This document shows positions 16,899 through 25,837 of a stretch of DNA of 45,929 nucleotides, in pieces (positions within the stretch are counted from its first letter, which is position 1; each line of letters opens with the position of its first letter). This DNA comes from Parvimonas sp. Lineage in GTDB: Bacteria > Bacillota > Clostridia > Tissierellales > Peptoniphilaceae. Below the pieces are notes generated by a model. That model made no database searches. It was not told where the DNA came from and saw only the letters and a list, made by a program, of their open reading frames with translations. The stretch is taken from assembly GCA_022770425.1 (NCBI GenBank), contig JALEHY010000035.1, forward strand, positions 1-45,929. The letters run 5' to 3'. Both the position numbers and the translations under genes were made by a program.

Positions 16899-19800
16899 GT
16901 GGGAAATAATTGGACAAAAGAGCAACTTAGCGTAATAGAAAACAGAAATTCCAACTTGCTCGTATCAGCTGCCGCAGGTTCGGGAAAGACAGCAGTTTTG
17001 ATTGAAAGAATAATTCAATTAATTTTGGACGAAAAAAATCCGATAGATATTGATAAACTTTTGGTAGTTACTTTTACTAAATCAGCAGCCTCTGAAATGA
17101 GAGAAAGAGTGGGTGTCGCAATAGAAAGAGCGCTTGAAAAAGATCCTTTAAACGAACATTTGCAAAAACAACTTTTATTGTTAAACACTGCGGATATAAC
17201 TACGATAGATTCTTTTTGTAAGAGTGTTTTGACAAGTAAAGCACATTTGGTAAATTTGGACAGTAATTTTAAAGTTATAGAGCCAAGTGAAAATGAACTT
17301 TTGGCACGAGAGGTTATGGAAGAACTTTTTGATGAGCTTTATGAAGAAGGAAATGAGAAATTTTTAAATTTAGTAAGGCATTATTCTTCAAAAAGCAGTG
17401 ACAGTGAATTGACCGACTTACTTTTAAATGTCAATAATTTTGTAAATTCATATCCTTTCCCTGAGGACTGGCTTAATGAAAAGGCTGAGTTTTTCAATGA
17501 TTGTGGTAAAGATGATGATTTTTATGTTAAAAATTATACAGTTGGTATTGTAAAAGAAATATCCATAAATTTAGATTTCTATTTTTCAAATATAAATCAT
17601 ATTATTAAAACTTTAGATTATGAAGAATTACAAAAATATGTAGATATTTATAAAAATTTTATTAAAAGTTTTCAAACTGTAAAAGAGAGTATAAACAACT
17701 TTTTAATTAAAGAAGATTTTGAAAGTTTTAATGCTTTAAGTGAGATTTCAAAAGAATTTTCAGATATAAAGCTCGATAGATTTACAATTTCTAAAAATGT
17801 AAACGATAATGTAAAGGCGCTTTATTCTTCTGCCAAAGATGAAATAAATGATATGAAAAAAGAAATTTTTTCTGAGATAAAAAAAATGTCTGTGGATATT
17901 TCTGATATAAAACAAGAAAATGAAATCATATATCCTTTAGTAAGAGCAATATCTGATGTTGTTTTGATATTTAGAGAGAAGTTTAAAGAAAAGAAAAGAA
18001 AACTGAATCTTGTAGATTTTTCGGATATAGAGCACTTTACACTTGAAATTTTGACACAATCCAAAGGTAAAAATGAAAAAATTCCGTCAAAAACGGCAAT
18101 AGAATATCAAGACAAATATTTTGAAGTTTTTGTTGATGAGTATCAAGACAGTAACAGAGTTCAAGAGATTATACTGTCTATGGTTTCAAAAAAGGACAAT
18201 CCAAACAGATTTATGGTTGGAGATGTAAAGCAAAGTATTTACAGATTTAGGCAGGCAGATCCCGGTATTTTTATGGAAAAATATGAAAAATATTCTTCTT
18301 TGGAAGATGATGAAAATAGTAAAAATAAAAAAATAATGTTATATGCAAATTTTAGAAGTAGAGCAGAAATTCTTGAAGGAATAAATCATATTTTTTCACA
18401 AATTATGAGAAAAGAAACAGGAGAGTTGGATTATACAGAAGACGAAAAATTAAATCCGAAAGCTGTTTTTGAAAAATGCGATAAAAATGTCGGAGGGTCA
18501 ATTGAAATACATTTGGTTGATGAGTTTCAAGAAATTTGTGAAAGTTTTGATACGGAGGATTTTTTAGAAGAGGAAAAAGAACTTGAGGAAATAAAGTCAT
18601 TTAAACAAGAGGCACTTAACATTGCAAATATCATTAATAGGCTTGTAGATGAGAAAAACGAATATATGGTTTATGACAAAGATTTAAAAAAATACAGAAA
18701 AGTTGAGTATAAGGACATTGTAATTTTGATGCGTTCTCCGTCCGGAAATGCAAAAATTTTGGAAGAAATTTTATCAAGTTGTGCTATTCCTGTTTTTGTT
18801 GAAAATTCAGGAGGCTATTTTGAAACTTTTGAGGTGGATACAGTTGTAAACTTACTTAAAATAATAGATAATCCTATGCAAGATATTGCTCTTGTTTCGG
18901 TTATGCGCTCTGTCATTTATAATTTTACCGATAAAGAGCTTGCAAAGATAAGACTTAAAGACAGAAATTTAAATTTTTATCAATTATTAACCAAAATAAA
19001 CTCTGAAAATGAAAGTGATAAAATTTTAAAAAATAAAGTTAACCGTTTTATGAGTGATTTAGAAAATTTCCGAGAAAAATCGACTTTATTCAGGACGGAC
19101 GAGTTACTTTGGTATATTTTTAAAAATACAGGTTACTATAATTACGTCGGACTTTTGGAAATGGGAGAAAAACGTCAAAGTAATTTAATGTTGCTTTTTG
19201 AAAAGGCGGTTCAATATGAGAAAAATTCATATAAAGGCTTGTTTAATTTTATAAACTTTATTGAAAAACTCAAACTAAAAGCATCGGATACATCAGAGGC
19301 TAAACTCATCGGCGAAGATGCAAATGTTATAAGACTTATGAGTATACATAAGAGCAAGGGACTTGAGTTTCCGATAGTAATTCTTGCAAATTCAGATAAA
19401 AAGTTTAACTTCAGAGAAAGTAATTCAAAATTAACTTTACATCAAGATTTAGGCTATGGAGCGATTGTATATGATTTGAAAAATAAGGTTTCTTTTAACA
19501 GTATGATGAAAAGAAAAATAGAGCGTATACAAAAAAAAGAACAGATAGCCGAAGAAATGAGACTTCTTTATGTTGCGATGACAAGAGCAAAGGAAAAGTT
19601 GATTATAAGCGCAAGGACAAAAAATTATAAAAAAAGTCTTGAAAAATGGGAAAAATCAATGGGAGAGAAAAATGAAAGGCTAAATAGTTTTAAAATTTTA
19701 AATGCTAATAATTATCTTGAGTGGATTATGCTTTCTTTCTTGAGACTTGAACCGAATACTAAGGAGTTGAATTGTTTTGGAGAAGAAAAAATTTTCTTTG

Positions 19801-20690
19801 GAGAAAATAATTTGAAATTTATGTTGGAAGTACAAAAATTAAAAGATGTGTTCGACTTTTACAATTATTTTAAAAATGAAAAAATGAGTAAAAAAGAAGA
19901 TTATATTGAAAATTTTAAAAACTTTGAATCGAAAAGTAAAGGCGTTGATATTTCAGAGTTTTTAAATGACAGATTTAATTTTAAGTATAAGTATGAGAGT
20001 AGCATAAGAAAACCATCGAGTATTTCCGTATCAGAAGTGAAGAAAATTATAGAAGAGAGTGAAAATAATCATCAGGATTTTTATTTATCAGATTTTTCTT
20101 TTGATTTAAAAACACCAAATTTTATTCATGATCAAAAAAATAAGGTTGAATTTAATTCTGCTCAAAAAGGAACGATTTTTCATTTAGTTATGCAGTTGTT
20201 GGATTTTAAAAAGTTTGAAAATGCTGATGTGTATGAAGAATTGGGGATACAACTTGATAAGTTGATAAACAATAATATTTTGTCAAAAGAAGAAGTTGAT
20301 ACGATAAATTTGGAGTGGATTTTTAACTTTATTAATTCGAAAATATTTAAAGAAATTTTGTCAGCTGATAAAAAGGGGAAATTATTTAAAGAAAAGGCTA
20401 TAAATTATAATTTAAATTTGAAAGAGTTATATGATAAAACCGATATAAATGATAATGAAAAACTCATGGTTGTAGGAATAATAGATCTTTTTTTTGAAAA
20501 TGATAACGGAGAGATAATTTTGCTTGACTACAAAACGGATTATGTAACAGAAGAAAATTTAAATAAAATTAAAGAAAAATACAAAATACAACTTAAATTA
20601 TATAAAGATGCGATAGAACGAAATTCGAAAAAGAGAGTTTCTAAAAAAGGTATTTATCTTTTTGGAATTAACAAATTTATTGAAATTTAA
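16899..20690 (+). CDS. addA: AddA helicase-nuclease
   Basis: This 1263-residue protein is a UvrD/Rep-family helicase joined to a RecB-type nuclease. Walker A AAAGSGKT is at 24-31, the Walker B/DEYQDS motif II lies at about residues 412-417, and a late VAMTRAKEKL motif completes the helicase. The nuclease DYKT starts at D1210. It drives the AddAB motor (3'-5') and cuts one strand. The start is GTG 16899, with AAGGAG across the addB stop, so it is coupled to addB. The gene is full length. A perfect hairpin terminator begins at the base after its stop. Confidence 0.96.
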   Translation: MGNNWTKEQLSVIENRNSNLLVSAAAGSGKTAVLIERIIQLILDEKNPIDIDKLLVVTFTKSAASEMRERVGVAIERALEKDPLNEHLQKQLLLLNTADITTIDSFCKSVLTSKAHLVNLDSNFKVIEPSENELLAREVMEELFDELYEEGNEKFLNLVRHYSSKSSDSELTDLLLNVNNFVNSYPFPEDWLNEKAEFFNDCGKDDDFYVKNYTVGIVKEISINLDFYFSNINHIIKTLDYEELQKYVDIYKNFIKSFQTVKESINNFLIKEDFESFNALSEISKEFSDIKLDRFTISKNVNDNVKALYSSAKDEINDMKKEIFSEIKKMSVDISDIKQENEIIYPLVRAISDVVLIFREKFKEKKRKLNLVDFSDIEHFTLEILTQSKGKNEKIPSKTAIEYQDKYFEVFVDEYQDSNRVQEIILSMVSKKDNPNRFMVGDVKQSIYRFRQADPGIFMEKYEKYSSLEDDENSKNKKIMLYANFRSRAEILEGINHIFSQIMRKETGELDYTEDEKLNPKAVFEKCDKNVGGSIEIHLVDEFQEICESFDTEDFLEEEKELEEIKSFKQEALNIANIINRLVDEKNEYMVYDKDLKKYRKVEYKDIVILMRSPSGNAKILEEILSSCAIPVFVENSGGYFETFEVDTVVNLLKIIDNPMQDIALVSVMRSVIYNFTDKELAKIRLKDRNLNFYQLLTKINSENESDKILKNKVNRFMSDLENFREKSTLFRTDELLWYIFKNTGYYNYVGLLEMGEKRQSNLMLLFEKAVQYEKNSYKGLFNFINFIEKLKLKASDTSEAKLIGEDANVIRLMSIHKSKGLEFPIVILANSDKKFNFRESNSKLTLHQDLGYGAIVYDLKNKVSFNSMMKRKIERIQKKEQIAEEMRLLYVAMTRAKEKLIISARTKNYKKSLEKWEKSMGEKNERLNSFKILNANNYLEWIMLSFLRLEPNTKELNCFGEEKIFFGENNLKFMLEVQKLKDVFDFYNYFKNEKMSKKEDYIENFKNFESKSKGVDISEFLNDRFNFKYKYESSIRKPSSISVSEVKKIIEESENNHQDFYLSDFSFDLKTPNFIHDQKNKVEFNSAQKGTIFHLVMQLLDFKKFENADVYEELGIQLDKLINNNILSKEEVDTINLEWIFNFINSKIFKEILSADKKGKLFKEKAINYNLNLKELYDKTDINDNEKLMVVGIIDLFFENDNGEIILLDYKTDYVTEENLNKIKEKYKIQLKLYKDAIERNSKKRVSKKGIYLFGINKFIEI

Positions 20691-20718
20691 AAATAAAGCC
20701 GTAAGGCTTTATTTTTTT
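20691..20718 (+). terminator. Terminator after addA
   Basis: A perfect 10-bp stem (20691-20700 with 20705-20714) with a GTAA tetraloop and T-run starts at the base after the addA stop codon. Confidence 0.92.
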
Positions 20719-20726
20719 GTAAAATA

Positions 20727-20735
20727 TGGTATAAT
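20727..20735 (+). promoter_or_regulatory. Extended -10 promoter for the DUF1292 gene
   Basis: TGG followed by TATAAT at 20730-20735 is an extended -10 element without an obvious -35, just behind the addA terminator. Confidence 0.55.
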
Positions 20736-20792
20736 TAATACAGATATTTTTATATCATTAAAAAATATTTATTTCTGATAGGAGGAAACATA

Positions 20793-21095
20793 ATGGAAGA
20801 AAATAAAGGCTGTGGCTGTGGTTGCGGATGTGGCTGTGAAGAAGAAATGGAAGCTGAAGTTTTAGTTTTTGAAAATGAAGACGGAAAAGAAGAATCTTTT
20901 GAAGTTGTTGGAGTTTTTGAAGTAGAAGAAAAAGAATACATGGCTCTTCAAAGTCAAGAAGATGGTAGTATCTTGCTTTGCAAATATATAGAAAAAGAAG
21001 ACGGAGAATTTGAAGTGGAAGAAATTGAAGATGACGAAGAATTCAACAAGGTTTCTGAAGCTTTTGATGCTTTGATTGACGAAGACGAAGAATAA
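20793..21095 (+). CDS. DUF1292-type acidic protein with N-terminal Cys-Gly run
   Basis: The 100-residue acidic protein has a middle part (VLVFENEDGKEESFEVVGVF, then EEKEYMALQ and later SILLCKY) resembling the DUF1292/YrzB family of small Firmicute proteins of unknown function. The odd part is the start: residues 7-15 read CGCGCGCGC, five cysteines alternating with glycines, followed at once by EEE. Such a run could bind metal or be a redox tag, but I know no function for it here. ATG 20793 follows a GGAGG site. It has its own promoter and terminator. Family DUF1292 genes often sit near ruvX/mltG-type genes; here the neighbours are addA and a HAD phosphatase gene. Confidence 0.8.
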   Translation: MEENKGCGCGCGCGCEEEMEAEVLVFENEDGKEESFEVVGVFEVEEKEYMALQSQEDGSILLCKYIEKEDGEFEVEEIEDDEEFNKVSEAFDALIDEDEE

Positions 21096-21101
21096 GATAT
21101 C

Positions 21102-21133
21102 AAAAAGTGCCGTTAAGGCACTTTATTTTTTTT
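21102..21133 (+). terminator. Terminator after the DUF1292 gene
   Basis: An 8-bp perfect stem AAAGTGCC 21104-21111 with GGCACTTT 21117-21124 is followed by A and eight T. The T-run touches the AGGAGGTGA ribosome site of the next gene. No promoter lies between, so the next operon may rely on read-through. Confidence 0.85.
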
Positions 21134-21145
21134 AGGAGGTGATTT

Positions 21146-21994
21146 ATGTTAAAGGCAGTTTGTATAGATTTGGACGGAACATTACTTGATGATGACAAAA
21201 AAATTTCAAAAAGGAGTATGTCCGCTTTAGAAAAACTTATTGAAAATGATATTGAAGTTGTTATTGCTACCGGAAGACATTTTTATATGGTATATAATTT
21301 TTTAAAGCCTCTAAAGAAAAATATTATGGTTTGTGCAAATAATGGGGCTATGAGCAGATTTAAGGAATCAAATGAACTTGTTAATGTAGAATATATTGAA
21401 AAAAATGAATTTTTAAAAATTTTTGAAAGTGCTGTTAATTTTGGAATAAATCCTTATGTGTATGTAGATTCCTTTGACTGCGGATATCATCTTTTGGTTA
21501 AAGACGGTGTTGAAAAGAAAAGCCATTTTGAAGAGAATATTCCGGATAAAAAAATGAACGAAAATACTATAAAATATTTTAGTGATGTTGATATTACATC
21601 GTTAAAATCAGTTTTATGTGTGGCATTTTTAGATGATGAAAGTAAAATATTGAATTTCTATCAAAATTTTGCAAGTGATAACGACATAGTTAAGAATATA
21701 TATAAAATTCCTGACGGAAGAAGTGTTTTAGAATTTCAATCTTCAAAAGCTGATAAATGGATAGCGGTTGAAAATTATTTAAAAACAAAAGGTATAGAAT
21801 CTTCAGAAATAGTTTCTTTCGGTGATGAATTTAATGATAAACAAATGATAAAAAATTCAGGTCTTGGATTTGCAATGAAAAACGGAATAGATGAACTTAA
21901 AAAACTTACTCCTCATATTACGGAATATACTAACAATGAGGACGGAGTTTATTTTGAGTTAAAAAAAGTTTTTAAAGATATTTTAGGAGATTAG
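21146..21994 (+). CDS. Cof-type HAD-IIB phosphatase
   Basis: The 282-residue protein has the HAD motif DLDGTLLDDD with nucleophile Asp8 and Asp10, an ATGR motif II region, and the late GDEFNDKQM metal-binding motif. The large cap domain in the middle makes it a Cof/YidA-type (IIB) hydrolase. These remove phosphate from sugar phosphates, pyridoxal phosphate or flavin precursors; the substrate is not deducible. ATG 21146 follows a near-perfect AGGAGGTGA site. One base separates it from the peroxiredoxin gene, so it opens a five-gene operon ending with serine dehydratase. Confidence 0.9.
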   Translation: MLKAVCIDLDGTLLDDDKKISKRSMSALEKLIENDIEVVIATGRHFYMVYNFLKPLKKNIMVCANNGAMSRFKESNELVNVEYIEKNEFLKIFESAVNFGINPYVYVDSFDCGYHLLVKDGVEKKSHFEENIPDKKMNENTIKYFSDVDITSLKSVLCVAFLDDESKILNFYQNFASDNDIVKNIYKIPDGRSVLEFQSSKADKWIAVENYLKTKGIESSEIVSFGDEFNDKQMIKNSGLGFAMKNGIDELKKLTPHITEYTNNEDGVYFELKKVFKDILGD

Positions 21995-21995
21995 T

Positions 21996-22436
21996 ATGAG
22001 TTGTGATTTGAAATTTAACGGAGTAAACGGAGAGTTTTCACTTGAAAATTACAGAGGAAAGAAGATAGTATTGTATTTTTATCCAAAAGACAATACTGCA
22101 GGTTGTACATTGGAAGCTATAGAATTTTCCGCACTTAAAGACGAGTTTGAAAAACTTGGAGCAGTTGTTATAGGTGTAAGTAAGGATTCAATTAAAAGTC
22201 ATAAAAATTTTATTCAAAAGCATAACTTAGAAGTTGAACTTGTTTCAGATGAAAGTCTTTCAATTCAAGAGCATTTTGATGTTTGGAAATTAAAGAAAAT
22301 GTGTGGAAAAGAGTATATGGGAACGGTAAGGTCAACTTTTATTATTGATGATAAAGGTAATATCTTAAAGGAATTCAGAAATGTCAAAGCCAAAGGGCAT
22401 GCTCAAAAAATTTTGGAAGAATTAAGGACTTTGTAG
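21996..22436 (+). CDS. bcp: Thiol peroxidase, Bcp/PrxQ-type peroxiredoxin
   Basis: This 146-residue AhpC/TSA-fold protein carries the peroxidatic cysteine C37 in NTAGCTLEA, after the FYPKDNT stretch typical of Bcp. It would reduce hydroperoxides. The resolving cysteine found five residues further in E. coli Bcp is absent: that position is Ile42. C3 and C103 are the only other cysteines, so it may work as a 1-Cys enzyme or resolve through one of them. It is packed between the HAD and radical SAM genes. Peroxide removal beside an oxygen-sensitive iron-sulfur serine dehydratase makes sense, though that link is inference. Confidence 0.92.
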   Translation: MSCDLKFNGVNGEFSLENYRGKKIVLYFYPKDNTAGCTLEAIEFSALKDEFEKLGAVVIGVSKDSIKSHKNFIQKHNLEVELVSDESLSIQEHFDVWKLKKMCGKEYMGTVRSTFIIDDKGNILKEFRNVKAKGHAQKILEELRTL

Positions 22437-23387
22437 ATGATAGAAGAAGAATTTTACAGGACTTATTCTACATATTTGAAAGAAGTATTCAAAGAAAAAG
22501 TTTATAAATTACCTGTTAAATTAAATTTAACCTGTCCGAACAGAGACGGAACAGTTGCAAAGGGAGGCTGTATTTTCTGCGGAGAAGAAGGAGGTTCTTT
22601 TGAAAATTGTAATGTTTTGATGAATGTCAGAGAACAGGTTTTAAGAAATAAAAATTATATTTCCAAAAAATACAATGCAAAAAAATTCATTGTCTATTTT
22701 CAAAATTTTACCAATACTTACTTAAATATAGACGATTTTAAAGATATGATTTTACAAAGTTTGGTCGATGACGATATAGTCGGGATTTCTGTTTCAACAA
22801 GACCTGATTGTATTTTGGAAGAGCAATTGGTTTTTCTATATGATTTAAAAAATAAGAGAAATTTAGAAATAGATTTTGAACTCGGACTCCAAAGTGTAAA
22901 TTACAAAACTTTGGTTAAATTAAACAGAGGACATACTTTGGCGGAATTTATAAATGCCGTTAGTTTAATTCATAAATTCGGATTTAGAATTTGTACTCAT
23001 ATTATAATAGGACTTCCTTGGGACAATGAAATTGATGTTGTTGAATCAGCAAAAATTTTATCGGCATTAAAAGTTGAAGAGGTTAAATTACATTCACTTT
23101 ATATAGTTAAAAATACGGTTTTGGGAGAAATGTATTTAAACGGAGAAATCGAAATGATTGAAAAAGAGAAATTTGTGGATTATGTTATTTTATTTTTGCG
23201 AAATTTAGACAAAAAAATTATTCTTCAAAGATTAATCGGACGTGTTCCTGAAGAAAACAGTCTTTTTTGTAATTGGAGTACAAGTTGGTGGAAAATCAGA
23301 GATGAGATTTTAGAAAAAATGAGAATTAATAATTATAAACAAGGAGATTTGTTTAATAATTTTAAAGGAGTAGAGAAAAAACAATGA
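22437..23387 (+). CDS. Radical SAM protein, YhcC/TIGR01212 type
   Basis: The 316-residue protein has cysteines C33, C45 and C48 (TCPNRDGTVAKGGCIFC) spaced as in the YhcC/TIGR01212 group of radical SAM proteins, which bind a [4Fe-4S] cluster and cleave S-adenosylmethionine. Further family hallmarks are STRPD, ELGLQS and the HIIIGLPW stretch. The reaction it carries out is not known to me. Its ATG directly abuts the peroxiredoxin stop codon, and its own end overlaps the sdaAB start by 4 bases, so translation is coupled along the operon. Confidence 0.88.
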   Translation: MIEEEFYRTYSTYLKEVFKEKVYKLPVKLNLTCPNRDGTVAKGGCIFCGEEGGSFENCNVLMNVREQVLRNKNYISKKYNAKKFIVYFQNFTNTYLNIDDFKDMILQSLVDDDIVGISVSTRPDCILEEQLVFLYDLKNKRNLEIDFELGLQSVNYKTLVKLNRGHTLAEFINAVSLIHKFGFRICTHIIIGLPWDNEIDVVESAKILSALKVEEVKLHSLYIVKNTVLGEMYLNGEIEMIEKEKFVDYVILFLRNLDKKIILQRLIGRVPEENSLFCNWSTSWWKIRDEILEKMRINNYKQGDLFNNFKGVEKKQ

Positions 23388-24046
23388 AAAATTATGGCTT
23401 GTTTGACGTAATAGGTCCTATTATGATTGGACCGTCAAGTTCGCATACCGCCGGAGCTTGCAGACTTGGAAGAATTTCAAAAATAATTTATGCGAGAGAT
23501 ATAAAAAAAGTTATATTTCATCTTCACGGAAGTTTTAAAAGCACCTATCAAGGTCATGGAACGGACAAAGCTTTAGTTGCAGGGATTTTAGGTTATGATA
23601 CGGATGATGAAAGAATCATAAATTCGCTTGATATTGCCAAATCAAGAGGTATAGATTTTTCTTTTGTTCCTATGGATTTGTTGTATGCTCATCCTAATAC
23701 TGTTAAGACTGAATTTATAGATAAAAATGGGGAATCTTTTTACGTTATAGGTTCGTCTATCGGCGGTGGAGCTATTGAAATAACAAATATTAACGGAGTA
23801 GATGTTAAATTCGGAGGTGTTTATTATACTATAATTCTAAAATACAAGGACAGATATGGTATGATAGCACAAGTAAGTACGATTTTGGCGGATAATAAAA
23901 TAAATATAGGTAGCTTAGTCATGAACAGAGATGACGGAATAGCATCTGCGATTATGGAAATAGACGGTTCTATTGATGAAATGGCAGTTGTCAAAATCAG
24001 TAGATTACCGGATATGTTAGAATGTATGATTTTAAAACCTTTATAG
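23384..24046 (+). CDS. sdaAB: L-serine dehydratase, beta subunit
   Basis: The 220-residue protein begins with GLFDVIGPIMIGPSSSHTAG, the signature of the beta subunit of the iron-sulfur L-serine dehydratase. The last 75 or so residues form an ACT-type regulatory domain (DRYGMIAQVSTIL), likely sensing serine. With the alpha subunit it converts L-serine to pyruvate and ammonia. Its ATGA start overlaps the radical SAM gene's stop, and sdaAA follows after 9 bases. The split into two chains is the usual Gram-positive form. Confidence 0.95.
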   Translation: MKNYGLFDVIGPIMIGPSSSHTAGACRLGRISKIIYARDIKKVIFHLHGSFKSTYQGHGTDKALVAGILGYDTDDERIINSLDIAKSRGIDFSFVPMDLLYAHPNTVKTEFIDKNGESFYVIGSSIGGGAIEITNINGVDVKFGGVYYTIILKYKDRYGMIAQVSTILADNKINIGSLVMNRDDGIASAIMEIDGSIDEMAVVKISRLPDMLECMILKPL

Positions 24047-24055
24047 GAGGGAAGG

Positions 24056-24937
24056 ATGATTTCTTCAGGTAGTGAATTATTAAGATTATGTAAAGAAAAT
24101 AAAAAGAAAATTTCAAAAATCGCTTTAGAACATCAATTAGACGAAATGGATATAACAAAAGAAGAACTTTTGAAAATGTTAAAAGATACTTATGATGTTA
24201 TGAAAGCGTCCGCATCTGATGTCATAAATAATGACAAAATAAATCCGTACAAGATTACCGGCGGAAATGCAAAGAAAATTTTAAATTATGCCAAAAGTGG
24301 AAAAAGTATTTTGGGAGAGGAAATAGTTACGGCAATAGCAAGAGGTTTTTCAACTTCTGAAGTAAATGCCGGAATGGGAAAAATTGTAGCTGCTCCTACT
24401 GCAGGTGGAGCGGGAATTTTGCCCGGAAGTTTGTCATGGATACAAGAAATGTTTAATTTTTCCGACGAAAAGATGTATGAAGCACTTTTGGTGGCCGGAA
24501 CAATAGGTAGAATTATCGCATCAAATGCTACAATCTCAGGGGCTGAGGGCGGTTGTCAGGCAGAATGCGGAGCTGCTACTGCTATGAGTGCTGCAGCTAT
24601 TGTTGAATTAAAAGGGGGAACTCCGGAACAATCACTTACGGCTGCGTCTTTTGCGATGCTTATGGTACTTGGACTTGTTTGTGACCCTGTTGCAGGACTT
24701 GTAGAATTTCCTTGTGCGTTAAGAAACGGTTCAGGAACTATCAATGCTTTGGTTGCAAGTGACATTGCACTTTCAGGAGTAGAATGTATAGTGCCTTTTG
24801 ATGAAGTGGTACAAGCTATGTATGAGGTTGGTAATGCTCTTCCTGAAACTTTAAGAGAAACGGCGCTTGGAGGGTGTGCAGCATGTCCTTCTGCAAAAAA
24901 AATAGAATGTAAAATTTTCCCGAATAGATTAAGTTAA
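24056..24937 (+). CDS. sdaAA: L-serine dehydratase, iron-sulfur alpha subunit
   Basis: This 293-residue catalytic subunit shows the family stretches AAPTAGGAGILPG, EGGCQAECGAA, CDPVAGLVEFPC and, near the end, GGCAACPSA. These supply the conserved cysteines for the oxygen-labile [4Fe-4S] cluster that acts as Lewis acid in serine dehydration. An AGGAGG-type site precedes ATG 24056. It closes the operon, and a hairpin terminator follows. For an amino-acid-using anaerobe it is a main entry of serine carbon into pyruvate. Confidence 0.95.
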   Translation: MISSGSELLRLCKENKKKISKIALEHQLDEMDITKEELLKMLKDTYDVMKASASDVINNDKINPYKITGGNAKKILNYAKSGKSILGEEIVTAIARGFSTSEVNAGMGKIVAAPTAGGAGILPGSLSWIQEMFNFSDEKMYEALLVAGTIGRIIASNATISGAEGGCQAECGAATAMSAAAIVELKGGTPEQSLTAASFAMLMVLGLVCDPVAGLVEFPCALRNGSGTINALVASDIALSGVECIVPFDEVVQAMYEVGNALPETLRETALGGCAACPSAKKIECKIFPNRLS

Positions 24938-24980
24938 AAATTTTTACTTTACGTGAAAAGATTAATAAAAAATTTTGAAA

Positions 24981-25008
24981 GGCAGTTATAAAAACATAGC
25001 TGTTTTTT
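24981..25008 (+). terminator. Terminator of the serine dehydratase operon
   Basis: A 7-bp stem CAGTTAT 24983-24989 with ATAGCTG 24996-25002 (one G-U pair) and a six-base loop is followed by six T. It is modest but well placed. Confidence 0.65.
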
Positions 25009-25039
25009 AATTGGTAAATTATCAAGTCAAGTGCAACAC

Positions 25040-25508
25040 CTAATATAAGTTTCTAAACAATTTTTCAATAGGTGTTTTAAAATTTCCTTTTCTTCTTAAA
25101 GATTTCATAGAAAATTTTAGTAATATACCTTTCTTTAATTAATCTGTAAATAGTGGAAGTTGATGGAGTTTTAACATTATCTAAACTACTCCTTTGATAT
25201 ATTTGTTCAGGAGACCATTGTTCTGATATTTTGGATTCTACATATTTTATCGAATTGTAATTAAATTTAGAATTTCTTTTACACTTTGTTCTTCTTTTTT
25301 TTATATTTGTTTTGAGCGACTATTGGGAAATACCTCTCGAAAGACGAATACTTATTATTAGTTTTGGTTTTGTTTCTCTTAATTTCTTTTGAAATTGTAT
25401 TAGGAGAGCTTTTAATTGCTTTAGCTATTTCCCTTATACTCATTGCTAAATTTAAAAATTGGTATATATACAACTTCTTTCAAATATGGTAATATGTTTG
25501 TAACTTAT
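25040..25508 (-). pseudogene. IS30-family transposase remnant with internal deletion
   Basis: Read on the - strand, pieces of an IS30-type transposase appear in order but broken. (1) At 25508 a YKHITIFERS start whose initiator is ATA instead of ATG, with a GAGGA site before it. (2) A frameshift at a T-run near 25455 leads into the HTH (SIREIAKAIKSSPNTISKEI). (3) A second frameshift in an A8 run at 25301-25308 leads into a WSPEQIYQRS stretch. (4) A third shift near 25107 gives SLRRKGN. (5) Fused to this is KTPIEKLFRNLY and a stop at 25040, which looks like the normal C-terminus. The whole DDE catalytic core, roughly 200 residues, is missing. It lies inert between the sdaAA terminator and the tRNA promoter. 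Outside it, 25509-25690 is AT-rich with no gene. Confidence 0.78.
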
Positions 25509-25690
25509 AGAGTAATCCTCATGTTAATTATTGGTTTGGTCACCTATATTTTAACATAGATTCTCTATGAGTTTTACTTAATATGATAATTTATCTTTTA
25601 AATAAAAAAGTTTAACTTTATTTATTTTAATTATAACTTTAATTTAAACTTTAAAAGTTTAAACTACATAATTAATTGATAAATTGAACT

Positions 25691-25719
25691 TGATTTTTTA
25701 TTGAAAAAATATTATAATT
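25691..25719 (+). promoter_or_regulatory. Promoter for tRNA-Leu and probably the rnf operon
   Basis: TTGATT at 25691-25696 and TATAAT at 25714-25719 are exactly 17 bases apart. Transcription would start near 25726, five bases before the tRNA. No later promoter is seen before rnfC. Confidence 0.75.
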
Positions 25720-25730
25720 AACAGTACAGG

Positions 25731-25815
25731 CAGAAATGGTGGAATAGGTAGACACGCTATCTTGAGGGGGTAGTGGGCAATGCTCGTGAGGGTTCGAGTC
25801 CCTCTTTCTGCACCA
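25731..25815 (+). tRNA. tRNA-Leu (anticodon GAG)
   Basis: An 85-base tRNA with acceptor stem GCAGAAA (25731-25737) pairing with TTTCTGC, then discriminator A and an encoded CCA at 25813-25815. The anticodon stem CTATC/GGTAG encloses TTGAGGG, so the anticodon is GAG (reads CUC/CUU). The long variable arm (GGGCAATGCTC region) is that of class II tRNAs, and the T-loop GGTTCGAGTCC is canonical. Only 22 bases separate its 3' end from the rnfC start codon. Confidence 0.96.
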
Positions 25816-25837
25816 TATTAATGAAGAGGTGAAAACG

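Noticed and set aside
20750..20941. - strand frame with Pro-His-Gln repeats opposite the DUF1292 gene
   Set aside because: It is the complement of the Cys-Gly run and lacks a ribosome site; the + strand protein is well supported.
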